Part shown: positions 10,168 through 21,617 of the stretch, piece after piece
Layout: the number at the start of each line of letters is the position of its first letter
Position numbering within the stretch: the stretch's first letter is position 1
Position numbers and translations under genes: made by a program
Notes under the pieces: generated by a model
Database searches by the model: none
Seen by the model: the letters and a program-made list of their open reading frames with translations, nothing else
What the model was told of the DNA's origin: nothing
From: Akkermansia sp. RCC_12PD
Lineage (GTDB): Bacteria > Verrucomicrobiota > Verrucomicrobiia > Verrucomicrobiales > Akkermansiaceae
DNA length: 64,000 nucleotides
Assembly (NCBI RefSeq): GCF_036417355.1
Contig: NZ_CP143889.1
Span: 310,001-374,000, forward strand
Reading direction: 5' to 3'

Positions 10168-11732
10168 GGAGCGTTCTCCTTCCTACGCCGGCGCACACGG
10201 CCTCACGGGCCTTCGCCATGCAGACGGCCAGGTCCATGTGGTCCTCCAGCAGGAACATGGCCACGCCCACATTCAGAATCACCATGTCCATCATGGCGCG
10301 GGGCCCCCTGCCCGCCAGAATATCCTTCAGCACGGCCACCGCCTCCGCCTTGGAATGGACGGCCAGCTCCCCGGGATCACAGGGCTGGATGCCGTAATCG
10401 GCGGGGTCCAGCGTCATGGGCGTCAGCTTCCCGTTGTGCACGATCATCATCTTGGTGGGCCCCAGCGGCGTCACCTCGTCATACCCTCCGGCGCCGTACA
10501 CCACGGCCGCCCTGCGGATATGGGACTGGCTGAGGGTTTCCGCCAGCAGTTCCACCAGTTCCGGACGGGCCACTCCCAGCAGAATGTGGGTGGGGCGCGC
10601 CGGATTGATCAGGGGTCCCAGCAGGTTGAACAGGGTGCGGATGCCCAGTTCCCTGCGGATGGACCCCACGTTGCGGAAGGCGGGATGAAAATTCGGCGCG
10701 AACAGGAAAGCGAAATTGCGTTCGTCCAGCAGGTGCTGCACGTCCTCCGGAGCCACGTCCAGCGGAAATCCCAGCCCTTCCAGAGCATCCGCGGACCCGC
10801 AGGAGGAGGACACCGCGCGGTTGCCGTGCTTCACCACCTTGTAGCCCATGCCCGCCAGCGTCAGGGACGTGGCGGTGGAGCAATTGAAGGAGCTGCGGCC
10901 GTCGCCGCCCGTGCCGACTACGTCAATGCAGTCGCCTTCCAGCCCTTCCACGCGGTTGGCGCGGCCCAGGGCAATGCCCACGGCGTGGGCCATTTCCAGC
11001 GGGGTTTCCCCCTTCATGCGCAGGCCCATCAGGAAGCAGCCCGCCTGGGCCGGCGTCATGCGTCCGTCCATGATATCCGCAAAACCGGCGGCGGCCATGT
11101 CCGCCGTCAGGTCCTGCCCGGCGGCCAGCGTATCCAGAATGCGGTTGATCCGCTTCTCCTTCTGACCGGCGGGAACGACATTGTCCGGAAAATTGCCCAG
11201 AAGCTGGAGACCGTCCGGCGTCAGGATGGATTCCGGATGGAACTGGATGCCCACCCACGGGCGGTCGTTGTAGCGCAGCGCCATAACCTCCCCTTCCGGA
11301 CCGCGGGAAGTGACGGTGAACCGGGGATTCGGTTCATCCTCCTTGGACTGGACCACCAGGGAATGGTAGCGGCCCACGGTCATGGGATTGGGAAGTCCTG
11401 TGAACAGCCCGGCGCCGTCGTGGATAATGTCCGAACTCTTTCCGTGCATCACGTACGGAGCGCGGGAAACCTCCGCCCCGGCAAAATAACCCAGAAGCTG
11501 GTGGCCCAGGCATACGCCCAGCACGGGAACGGCGGCGGGAAGGCGCTTCAGGAACTCCAGGCACAGCCCGGCATTGCGCGGATGGCTGGGGCCGGGGGAA
11601 ATGCACACGGCTTCCAGTTCCGGGCTGGCTGCCAGGTCCAGAATGCGCGGATCGTCGTTCGCATACACCACGGGCTTGCGGCCCAGGGAATAAAACGCCT
11701 GCACCAGATTCCACGAAAAGGAATCGTAATTA

Positions 11733-11749
<17 letters not shown>
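10157..11749 (-). CDS. trpGD: Bifunctional anthranilate synthase glutaminase / anthranilate phosphoribosyltransferase fusion
   Basis: One 530-residue frame carries two enzymes. Residues 1 to about 190 are a class-I glutamine amidotransferase with the triad Cys80 (GVCLGHQ), His171 and Glu173 (FHPES). It supplies ammonia to TrpE. Residues from about 200 are TrpD, with the PRPP-binding GTGGDG motif followed by SSFNCST and KHGNRAVSS. TrpD attaches phosphoribose to anthranilate. The same fusion is known from enterobacteria, but here trpC and trpF are separate. The start overlaps trpE by 17 bases, so the two anthranilate synthase components are probably made in step. Confidence 0.96.
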
Positions 11750-13139
<1,390 letters not shown>

Positions 13140-13164
13140 GGATGGATCATTGTGTAAGTTGAAA

Positions 13165-13205
13165 ATAAAAAAACTGCTTTGACTCTCGGAGGAATCAAAG
13201 CAGTT
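13165..13205 (-). terminator. trp attenuator: intrinsic terminator between trp leader peptide and trpE
   Basis: On the minus strand an 11-bp perfect stem AACTGCTTTGA/TCAAAGCAGTT (arms 13205-13195 and 13182-13172) is followed by seven U. Its 5' arm and loop contain GATTCCTCCG (13196-13187). This segment can instead pair over ten bases (one G-U) with CGGGGGAATC (13256-13247), which lies in the last codons of the leader peptide. That pairing would prevent the terminator from forming. This is the layout of a classical ribosome-mediated attenuator. Confidence 0.88.
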
Positions 13206-13232
13206 CTAGAAAATCGTCATAGCTGAATGCCG

Positions 13233-13340
13233 CTACTGCACATCGGGATTCCCCCGTCCGGACATGGGTACACGCCACCAATAGCCGTTGCCGTAATAAC
13301 GGGTGTTGCTAAAAAAGGGCTGTACTGTGCTGAATGGCAT
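13233..13340 (-). CDS. trpL: trp operon leader peptide (35 codons, tandem Trp)
   Basis: A 35-codon frame, too short to stand out as a gene, runs from ATG at 13340 to TAG at 13233. Codons 21-22 are TGG TGG (13280-13275), preceded by Tyr20. The peptide is aromatic overall, with FF at 9-10 and YY at 15-16. It lies between a consensus promoter and a U-tailed hairpin in front of trpE. A ribosome stalled at the Trp codons leaves CGGGGGAATC (13256-13247) free to form the antiterminator. A ribosome reaching the stop codon would cover it and allow termination. A GAGGAG sequence lies upstream, but it falls before the predicted transcription start, so initiation is probably leaderless or nearly so. Confidence 0.87.
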   Translation of the reverse strand: MPFSTVQPFFSNTRYYGNGYWWRVPMSGRGNPDVQ

Positions 13341-13348
13341 CTGCGCGT

Positions 13349-13377
13349 TTATTACTCCTCTCCCCCGCCCTTGTCAA
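13349..13377 (-). promoter_or_regulatory. Consensus housekeeping promoter of the trp operon
   Basis: TTGACA (13377-13372) and TAATAA (13354-13349) are separated by exactly 17 bases on the minus strand. Transcription is expected to start around 13342-13340, at or within a few bases of the ATG of the leader peptide. Confidence 0.85.
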
Positions 13378-13545
13378 AAAAACTTTTCATCGATGGCAGA
13401 AAAAAATCCAGCCCCCCCTTCTTGCCAGCCGATGAAAGAGAGCCCTTTCCACAGAGTGCGAAAAAGAGAACGTCAAAAAACGGAAGAACCGGCCGCCGGA
13501 ATCTTCACAGGCTCCGAACGCCTGTTTCCGCCCCGGATGCACCGG

Positions 13546-13950
13546 CTACTGTTTCTCTCCCCCCGCACGGCTTTCCATTTCCAAAAGGCGGCATTTGGCG
13601 GCAAGCCCTGCCTCCTGTGAGCGGTATGCCTCCAGCCGGAGGGAAGGATCCGCCTCCAGTGACTTCTGAAACACACGGTATTCCTCTTCACGGAGAGCCA
13701 CAATTTCCTTTTGGAAGGCTATTCCCTCCTTGAGGGAAGCGGCATGGTCGCGACGGAACTCCAGAAGCTGCAATCTGGAGAGAACAGTCTCCGTCCAATG
13801 GCACAATCCGGACTTGTAGCGATCCTTCATCAACTCATCTATCCTGACCAGGATTTGTTCCCGTTCCTGAAGAAGTGATTTCAGCGTTTCCTCTCCCGGA
13901 GAGGCGGAAGCAAGGCATGCCGTCAGCAATAAAAGCAGGGTAGTTCTCAT
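13546..13950 (-). CDS. Small putative lipoprotein, coiled-coil, unknown function
   Basis: The frame extends upstream to 14136, but I choose the ATG at 13950. It gives a clean signal sequence MRTTLLLLLTAC with a lipobox ending at Cys12, and a GGGGAG lies just ahead. The 134-residue product is then charged and helical (Glu/Lys/Arg/Leu-rich, for example LLQEREQILVRIDELM), suggesting a periplasm-facing coiled coil. I recognise no domain. It lies between the hppA terminator and the trp promoter, on the same strand, probably as its own unit. Confidence 0.6.
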   Translation of the reverse strand: MRTTLLLLLTACLASASPGEETLKSLLQEREQILVRIDELMKDRYKSGLCHWTETVLSRLQLLEFRRDHAASLKEGIAFQKEIVALREEEYRVFQKSLEADPSLRLEAYRSQEAGLAAKCRLLEMESRAGGEKQ

Positions 13951-14031
13951 GACTCCCCTTTTAAACCGCAGGAAAACCGAATCAAGAAAAAAAACAGCGT
14001 TCTTCCCTGAACTGCAGATACTTCCCCCATA

Positions 14032-14070
14032 TAAAAAACGGGAGCGCCGGCGGTTACCCGGCACTCCCGT
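14032..14070 (-). terminator. Rho-independent terminator after hppA
   Basis: ACGGGAG-GCCGG pairs with GCCGGC-CTCCCGT (arms 14070-14057 and 14050-14038, one mismatch) and is followed by TTTTTT in the minus direction. It lies 26 bases beyond the hppA stop. Confidence 0.85.
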
Positions 14071-14095
14071 TATCATGATGCAGCAAGCACCCGGC

Positions 14096-16324
<2,229 letters not shown>

Positions 16325-16332
16325 TGTCAGTA

Positions 16333-16349
16333 CACTTTAAATTAAAGTG
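16333..16349. promoter_or_regulatory. Perfect palindrome just upstream of hppA
   Basis: CACTTTAA-A-TTAAAGTG is an exact 17-base palindrome ending eight bases before the hppA start codon. It overlaps where a -10 element or translation-initiation region would be, so it could be a regulator binding site or a small 5' hairpin. No regulator is identified. Confidence 0.45.
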
Positions 16350-16737
16350 GTAGGAAAATAGCACTCCCCCGGCTTTACTCCAAGAAAAAACCGCTGTCCG
16401 GGACGGAAAATTCGCCTTCCTGCAGAAAGACCAGGACAGATGCGAAACCGGGCGTGAACAAGGAAGAAGCAAGTTCTGCAAGGATTAATCCAAAGTGCGG
16501 TTTGCCTATGTGAAGGCTGCTTTTCCAATCTCCCGCCGCTTCTGCTTCCAGGACGCGCAACCGGACGTAGCGCATCCCCGCCGCTACCGCCCCTTGATGT
16601 GGCAAAAAGCCGTGCCGCATTGGGCATGAGGGTACTTCTGCCAAGCGTTTTCCGGGGAAATTCCGCCCCCCTGAAGCATTCTGTTGACCTCCCCCGGCAG
16701 GCAAAGCTAAAAGCCGCGGGCGGAGACATCCCATCCG
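16350..16737. other. Intergenic region between aldo/keto reductase and hppA
   Basis: No convincing gene is seen. A minus-strand frame covers most of it (16375-16734). Its last 66 codons, from an ATG at 16575, look mildly protein-like (hydrophobic, ending FSVPDSGFFLE), but there is no signal, domain or start context to support it. The region should contain the hppA promoter. Confidence 0.4.
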
Positions 16738-17724
16738 TCAATCAGCCGTGCTGTCAATGACAGCCAGTTCCTCTGGAGAAAACTGCGTATTCTTCAACGA
16801 ACCCAGGCAATCCCTGATCTGGGCGGAACGGCTGGCTCCAATGAGGGCGGTGGTCACGACCGAATTCCTCAACACCCAGGCCAGGGCCATCTGCGCCAGG
16901 CTCTGGCCGCGATCCCGCGCCAGGGCAGCCAGGCGGCGGATTCTGTCCCCATGCTGCTGCACGCGCTCTCCCGTCAGGAAGACGGAAGCCCCTGCTGCCC
17001 GGGAATCCGCGGGAATGCCATCCAGGTAACGGTCCGTCAGCATCCCCTGCGCCAGAGGGGAAAATGCCACGCAGCCGAGCCCTTCCTCGCGGATAGCGGC
17101 GAAAACTCCTGTCTCCGGCTCCCGGTTGAACATATTGTACCGGAGCTGGTGCACCAGGCATGGCACGCGGGCTTCCCGGAGCATGGCGCAGATCTGCCTG
17201 GTCTGTTCCGCCGGGAATTTGGAAATGCCGGCATACAGGGCCTTTCCGGACTGGACCGCCGTGACGAGAGCCCCCGCCGTCTCTTCCAGCGGAGTTTCCG
17301 GATCATGCCGGTGCGCATAAAAAATATCCACATAATCCAGCTTCATCCGGGAAAGGGACTGATTCAGGCTGGCAAGCATGTGCTTGCGGGAGCCCCAGTC
17401 CCCGTACGGCCCCTCCCACATCAAATGCCCCGCCTTGGTGGCAATCACCAATTCGTCGCGGTAACGGGACAAATCCTGCATGAAAATGCGCCCGAAGCAC
17501 TCTTCCGCGTAACCGGGCGGTGGCCCGTAATTATTCGCCAAGTCAAAATAGGTAATGCCGGAATCAAAAGCGCTGTGAACAAGACGGCGCGCGTTCTCAT
17601 AATCGGACTCTGCGCCGAAATTGTGCCACAGTCCCAGCGATACGGGGGGGAGCAGCAATCCGGACCGTCCGCAGCGGCGGTAGGCGGTACCGGCATAACG
17701 TTCCGGATCAGGTAAATAACTCAT
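16738..17724 (-). CDS. Aldo/keto reductase, YghZ / L-glyceraldehyde 3-phosphate reductase type
   Basis: This is an NADPH-dependent cytoplasmic TIM-barrel reductase. From memory it closely tracks E. coli YghZ along its length, including YRRCGRSGLLLPPVSLGLWHNF at the start (family part), FDLANNYGPPPG with the catalytic Asp/Tyr region, and GCVAFSPLAQG. I take MSYLPDPERY at 17724 as the start because it aligns with the family, although the frame allows an ATG five codons earlier. The characterised relative reduces L-glyceraldehyde 3-phosphate and methylglyoxal; the substrate here is inferred. It follows the lipoate-pathway gene on the same strand by 25 bases. Confidence 0.87.
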   Translation of the reverse strand: MSYLPDPERYAGTAYRRCGRSGLLLPPVSLGLWHNFGAESDYENARRLVHSAFDSGITYFDLANNYGPPPGYAEECFGRIFMQDLSRYRDELVIATKAGHLMWEGPYGDWGSRKHMLASLNQSLSRMKLDYVDIFYAHRHDPETPLEETAGALVTAVQSGKALYAGISKFPAEQTRQICAMLREARVPCLVHQLRYNMFNREPETGVFAAIREEGLGCVAFSPLAQGMLTDRYLDGIPADSRAAGASVFLTGERVQQHGDRIRRLAALARDRGQSLAQMALAWVLRNSVVTTALIGASRSAQIRDCLGSLKNTQFSPEELAVIDSTAD

Positions 17725-17749
17725 GGGGTTGCAATTCAATGGAATTTAA

Positions 17750-18487
17750 TCAGGAATGCGCAGAACGGCCGTGACGGACGCCGTTTCTCCACTCTTCAGT
17801 GGAATACTTGGATGAGAGCAGTTCCGCTACGCGGGCGGCCATGCCGGGAAAAAGAAAGGAATCCGCACGCAGCACATGCGTATCCGCCAGGCGGGAGGCA
17901 AGCATCACATCCCAGCCGTCAGGCAAAATGCAATTCTGAATGCTGCCCTGGTGAAGAACGCCGTCACGCACCCGTCTCTGGCCCCCGCCCGCCAGTTTTT
18001 CTCCGGAAGGCAGTATCAGGTCGCTGGTGACAGGGCTGGAAAAACAGGCGCGGCCGCCATCGGGCGCATCCCCGGCCAGCATCACGCACTCCACGCCGCA
18101 ATCCTTCAGCACGCGGGCCAGCGCCCCATGAATCCACCGGTACAAGGTGGCGCTTGAAGGGCGCCCCTTCCCGTCTCTGCGGTGCATGGCCAGGGTAAAG
18201 GGAATATCCTGCCGATGATCCACAATGCCCCCGCCTGTCCAGCGGCGGACAAAATGCAATTCCTCTCCGGGGAAAATCCGCCTGGCTGTGCTCTCCTCGT
18301 CAAAATAGCCGAACGTCACGGCAGGTTCTCCCCACCGGTATATCCGCAGAACGGGAAATTTCCCCCATTCCAGCAGGGCCTCATCCACGGCCATGGCTTC
18401 CGCGGCGCTTCTGGCCACGGGATCGCGCCAAAGAATCAGCTCCGGCAGCGGAGGCAAATTACCCACAACATCTGCAAATCCCGGCAT
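17750..18487 (-). CDS. Lipoate-protein ligase / octanoyltransferase family (LipM-like)
   Basis: The protein attaches lipoyl or octanoyl groups to the lysine of lipoyl domains or GcvH. Within 245 residues it has the BPL/LplA fold motif RRWTGGG (81-87), the conserved lysine in SGEKLAGGGQRR (Lys164), and Cys148 in an ACF..P context. A Cys at that place is typical of the octanoyltransferase LipM branch, whereas lipoate ligases lack it. I therefore lean to octanoyltransferase, but the substrate is not certain. The C-terminal tail is short, with no LplA-type C-terminal domain. It is probably co-transcribed with the aldo/keto reductase, though no functional link is known. Confidence 0.78.
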   Translation of the reverse strand: MPGFADVVGNLPPLPELILWRDPVARSAAEAMAVDEALLEWGKFPVLRIYRWGEPAVTFGYFDEESTARRIFPGEELHFVRRWTGGGIVDHRQDIPFTLAMHRRDGKGRPSSATLYRWIHGALARVLKDCGVECVMLAGDAPDGGRACFSSPVTSDLILPSGEKLAGGGQRRVRDGVLHQGSIQNCILPDGWDVMLASRLADTHVLRADSFLFPGMAARVAELLSSKYSTEEWRNGVRHGRSAHS

Positions 18488-18585
18488 AGATCGGAAACAG
18501 GGTTAACAACAAGGTAGGGAATGCCGCTCCGGAAAAGGCGGGACACCGTGAAAACAGGCGTCCGCCTGCTGTTCCGGACTTGGGC

Positions 18586-19656
18586 CTAATGGCTCAGCGG
18601 AAGGGAAACGCGCTGCGTGAAAGATCGAGTGTAACGTTCGAAAAACTCTTCCGGAGAGGGAGCGGGACGCCCCTTGCGTATCTGGTCCACCAGGGCCATG
18701 CCTTCATCCGTCACCACCGTCATGGAAATGGTCACTCCGGTAACGCGGCCCGACTTTAAATCGTCAATATCCATGCCGCTGCCGATCACGTCCAGCCGGT
18801 TGCCGTATACGTCCATCTGGGAACAGGACCCCAGGCGGTTGGCGCCTGTCGTCATAACGGGGACCAGAACGGATGCCCTCTGCGTCGCATCCTTGTCGGA
18901 CTTGTTGCTGCCGGAACTCCCGATCTTCTTCTGGTAATCTACCTCAAAAATGAGGGTCATTTCCACCACATTCTCCACCAGGAAATTGGCGGGAATGGTT
19001 TCATCCTGCTGGAAGCGGGAATAGGCGGCCCAGAGGTCCTCCTTGCCCAGAAGCTCCCGCACGGTATCCTCCGCATTGACCAGATTGCGGTACAGGGCAT
19101 AGACGGGGAACCCGTCCGACTCGGACGTGGCGTCCCGGTCCAGAATCTGGTCGCGGTAAAGCAGCTTGTAACCTACGCAATTCACGTCGCCGATGATGCG
19201 GTCGTTCCTCATGTCCATGCTGGACTTGGCCGGATTGCGGTCCGTGGGCGTGGTAAAGAAAATCAACTGGGAGGCATTCGTAATCTTGGCGCCTTCCGGC
19301 CCCATGGTCATCATATTGACGCGGGACTCCCCGGTGGAAGGCCTGCGCCCCCTGGCCTGGGAGGAAGAGGCGGTCCGGGCGCCGCGGCCGGCTAGATCGC
19401 TGTCCCTCTGCACGAGCATCCATTCAAAGGGGTTTCCAGGGCGGAACTGCATGCTCTCAAAATCCTTGGTCATGGTATCCATCGCCGTACGGGCGAGGGT
19501 CGTCGTCCGCACGTCCTGAAGCACCCATCTCCAGATATCCACCCCGCGGGACGTCAGCGCCACGATCACAAGCACAAGAATCGTCGTGATCGTCATGGCC
19601 GCCAGCAGCTCAATCAGAGTAAACGCGCCGGATTTGATTTTGGCAAATGTCTTCAT
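18586..19656 (-). CDS. Pseudopilin-like protein, Verru_Chthon cassette protein C type
   Basis: This is a 356-residue prepilin-like protein with an N-terminal methylation-type signal, GAFTLIELLAAMTI (10-23), followed by a transmembrane helix. The conserved Glu is at position +5 of the mature form if cleavage is before Phe12. The residue before the cut is then Ala rather than the usual Gly. The large globular part resembles minor pseudopilins of the GspJ type. The set of three neighbouring genes matches the Verru_Chthon cassette found in Verrucomicrobia, whose function is unknown. It is last of the three on the minus strand, 27 bases after the B-like gene. The role is probably assembly of a pilus or secretion pseudopilus, by analogy only. 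Confidence 0.75.
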   Translation of the reverse strand: MKTFAKIKSGAFTLIELLAAMTITTILVLVIVALTSRGVDIWRWVLQDVRTTTLARTAMDTMTKDFESMQFRPGNPFEWMLVQRDSDLAGRGARTASSSQARGRRPSTGESRVNMMTMGPEGAKITNASQLIFFTTPTDRNPAKSSMDMRNDRIIGDVNCVGYKLLYRDQILDRDATSESDGFPVYALYRNLVNAEDTVRELLGKEDLWAAYSRFQQDETIPANFLVENVVEMTLIFEVDYQKKIGSSGSNKSDKDATQRASVLVPVMTTGANRLGSCSQMDVYGNRLDVIGSGMDIDDLKSGRVTGVTISMTVVTDEGMALVDQIRKGRPAPSPEEFFERYTRSFTQRVSLPLSH

Positions 19657-19683
19657 GATTCTTTCAGTATCTCGATGATGCGG

Positions 19684-20487
19684 TTAACGGCGGAAGGCAA
19701 GATTGCGCGTGAACACGGGCGTCTTCAGATTCTCCCATGTCGTGTTCTGCAGACGTTCCGGGTCCGTATTCAGCAATTGGAAAAATTCCGCCTGGTACAG
19801 CACTTCCGCCCCCCAGGGCAGATTCAGGCCGCCGCCCCCTTTCTCCGCCGTGTACACGTACTGGGACGGGTCCGTAATGATCCGTCCGCGGTTGTAGGGG
19901 TTGGAAATCACGGCGTACTTGGGAGCCAGCTTGTAGCCGTAGGCGTTGGAATCCATGCGCTCCACCACAAGCTGGGTCATGCGCACCGCGAACACGGGGC
20001 CTACCAGGGCCTTGAAATCATTCCAGCGGTCCTTGTTGTTCGCCAGGCATACGCCCGTAACCACGGCGGAATTCTTGCCGGGAATGCTGCCGCCGTCCTC
20101 CAGCCAGGGCTGGGGCGTGCCGTCCTTGCGCACGGGCTTGGACAAATCCGCCCGGTAATTGTACACCAGAATAGTGGTGGCGGGCTTTGCCGTAAACTGC
20201 ATCCAGTAAAAAGCCTTGTCAAAGGCGGAAACATACCTGCCGGGGGAAGACTTCTTTGCATTGCCCGCCGCCCGTTCCGAATTGCGGAGCTCTCCAAGCT
20301 CCGCCGTCAGGGCATGGACGATGCGGTCCGCCTCACGAATGGTCAGGGCGGCCTGGACCGTTCTCCTGGCCGGGATGAACATAGCCATAAACACCACGAT
20401 CAGCACCCCGACCACGCCGATGGCAAGCACCACCTCTGTCAGGGTAAACCCTTTGGAACGAACCTGTTTCATACGATTGGTCAACAT
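19684..20487 (-). CDS. Pseudopilin-like protein, Verru_Chthon cassette protein B type
   Basis: The 267-residue protein has a short basic leader and the prepilin motif KGFTLTEVVLAIGVVGVLIVV (12-32 region), with Gly before the predicted cut and Glu at +5. The globular remainder has no recognised catalytic site. It lies 20 bases after the D-like gene and 27 bases before the C-like gene, so the three are one operon. Processing by the prepilin peptidase encoded at 42947-44062 is likely but unproven. Confidence 0.75.
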   Translation of the reverse strand: MLTNRMKQVRSKGFTLTEVVLAIGVVGVLIVVFMAMFIPARRTVQAALTIREADRIVHALTAELGELRNSERAAGNAKKSSPGRYVSAFDKAFYWMQFTAKPATTILVYNYRADLSKPVRKDGTPQPWLEDGGSIPGKNSAVVTGVCLANNKDRWNDFKALVGPVFAVRMTQLVVERMDSNAYGYKLAPKYAVISNPYNRGRIITDPSQYVYTAEKGGGGLNLPWGAEVLYQAEFFQLLNTDPERLQNTTWENLKTPVFTRNLAFRR

Positions 20488-20507
20488 GGTAGTAAAATCC
20501 TGTAAAA

Positions 20508-21260
20508 TTATTGGGGAATCACCTGCTCATCCGTCCTCAGGCGGCTTATATTGCCTTTGGGATAAATCACGATGCCGCCGGCCAACCCCGGCTTGCCGTC
20601 CGTCATGGGAGAGGGGCGTTCCTCCTTGCCGTCCCCGGCAGAGCCGGAAACCACTACCAGGCGGGTGGGAGCATTCGGCTGGGACATGCGGCCCTCCTCG
20701 TCAAACTCAATGAAATAAATATCAGTCAGGCCGTTGCCGGGCAGATTGACGGTATCCTGCCCGTCCCGGCTGGAAAAGCTCTTGTACGTGCTTTTGGCCC
20801 TGGACTTGCCCGAACCTTCCAGCAGGGTGCTGTAGGTGGGGCTGATATAAAATCCGGCGGGAAGCGTCTGCAGGCGGTTGACAAGGTGCCACTTGCCTGT
20901 GCGCGTATTCTTGGACATCACGCCCAGGGTGCGCATGTTCCGGCTCGCGTCGTCGGGGGTGCTGACAATAATCAGGCGGCTCCAGGTTCCCTTGCCCATG
21001 GCATCCAGCCGGGCCTCCTGCACCATGCCGTCCACCATTTCAACGGCGGACTGGAGTCCCTGCGCCCGGCCGCCGCCTCTCAGCATGCTGGCGGCAAGAG
21101 CCATCATGGCAACCATGATGGTAATGACGACGATCAATTCCACCAGGGTAAACCCTTTGACCCCTGCGGAAAAACGAAAATGTGCAGCTCTGGAATGTGC
21201 GGAAAAATTTCTCATACAGGTCATGCAGGATTGAACAACGATTTTTGGCATGCTACCCAT
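20508..21260 (-). CDS. Pseudopilin-like protein, Verru_Chthon cassette protein D type
   Basis: The first gene of the cassette carries the prepilin motif KGFTLVELIVVITIMVAMM after an unusually long N-terminal leader. ATGs at 21260, 21224 and 21215 are all possible. The ATG at 21215 gives the shortest leader (about 20 residues before the cut) and may be the true start, but no Shine-Dalgarno sequence decides it. The mature part is GspH-like in size. Its neighbours are the B- and C-type proteins. The A-type member of this cassette is not found in the window. Confidence 0.72.
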   Translation of the reverse strand: MGSMPKIVVQSCMTCMRNFSAHSRAAHFRFSAGVKGFTLVELIVVITIMVAMMALAASMLRGGGRAQGLQSAVEMVDGMVQEARLDAMGKGTWSRLIIVSTPDDASRNMRTLGVMSKNTRTGKWHLVNRLQTLPAGFYISPTYSTLLEGSGKSRAKSTYKSFSSRDGQDTVNLPGNGLTDIYFIEFDEEGRMSQPNAPTRLVVVSGSAGDGKEERPSPMTDGKPGLAGGIVIYPKGNISRLRTDEQVIPQ

Positions 21261-21570
21261 TTCAAACGATCACGGCAATCATTTTTTGAGCATCGGGAAC
21301 CTCGAATACATATCTGTTCAAATAAAACTCCGGCGGTATCCGTAACCATTCCCGCGGAGGCAAACATCGGGCATCTGAAGCAACAAACCGCCCGACTCTC
21401 TCCATCAAGGCATTCTGGAGAAAAACAGATACCAAAGCAACGGATACGCGCCCCCCCGCCCATCCCTGCCACCATGTAAAAAGGATGTGAAAAGGAAATT
21501 CGGAATATTTTATCTCCGCAACGCCTGTTCAACAAGGCTTCATTGATGTTCAATCCCGCTGCCGGGGAGC
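21261..21570. other. Intergenic region upstream of the pseudopilin operon
   Basis: No gene is seen. It lies between the start of the pseudopilin operon and the terminator of the upstream EEP gene, and should contain the pseudopilin promoter. I found no clear -35/-10 pair. Confidence 0.4.
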
Positions 21571-21598
21571 AAAAAGGAAATCCCGGAGCCATCCGGGA
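21571..21598 (-). terminator. Terminator of the EEP-family gene
   Basis: TCCCGGA/TCCGGGA stem (21598-21592 and 21587-21581) with a 4-base loop, followed in the minus direction by TTTCCTTTTT. Confidence 0.7.
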
Positions 21599-21617
21599 CC
21601 ATCCCGGTTTAACACCA

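Noticed and set aside
16375-16734. 119-codon minus-strand frame between the aldo/keto reductase and hppA
   Set aside because: Only its C-terminal part is mildly protein-like. It has no start context, domain or signal, so I list the stretch as intergenic.
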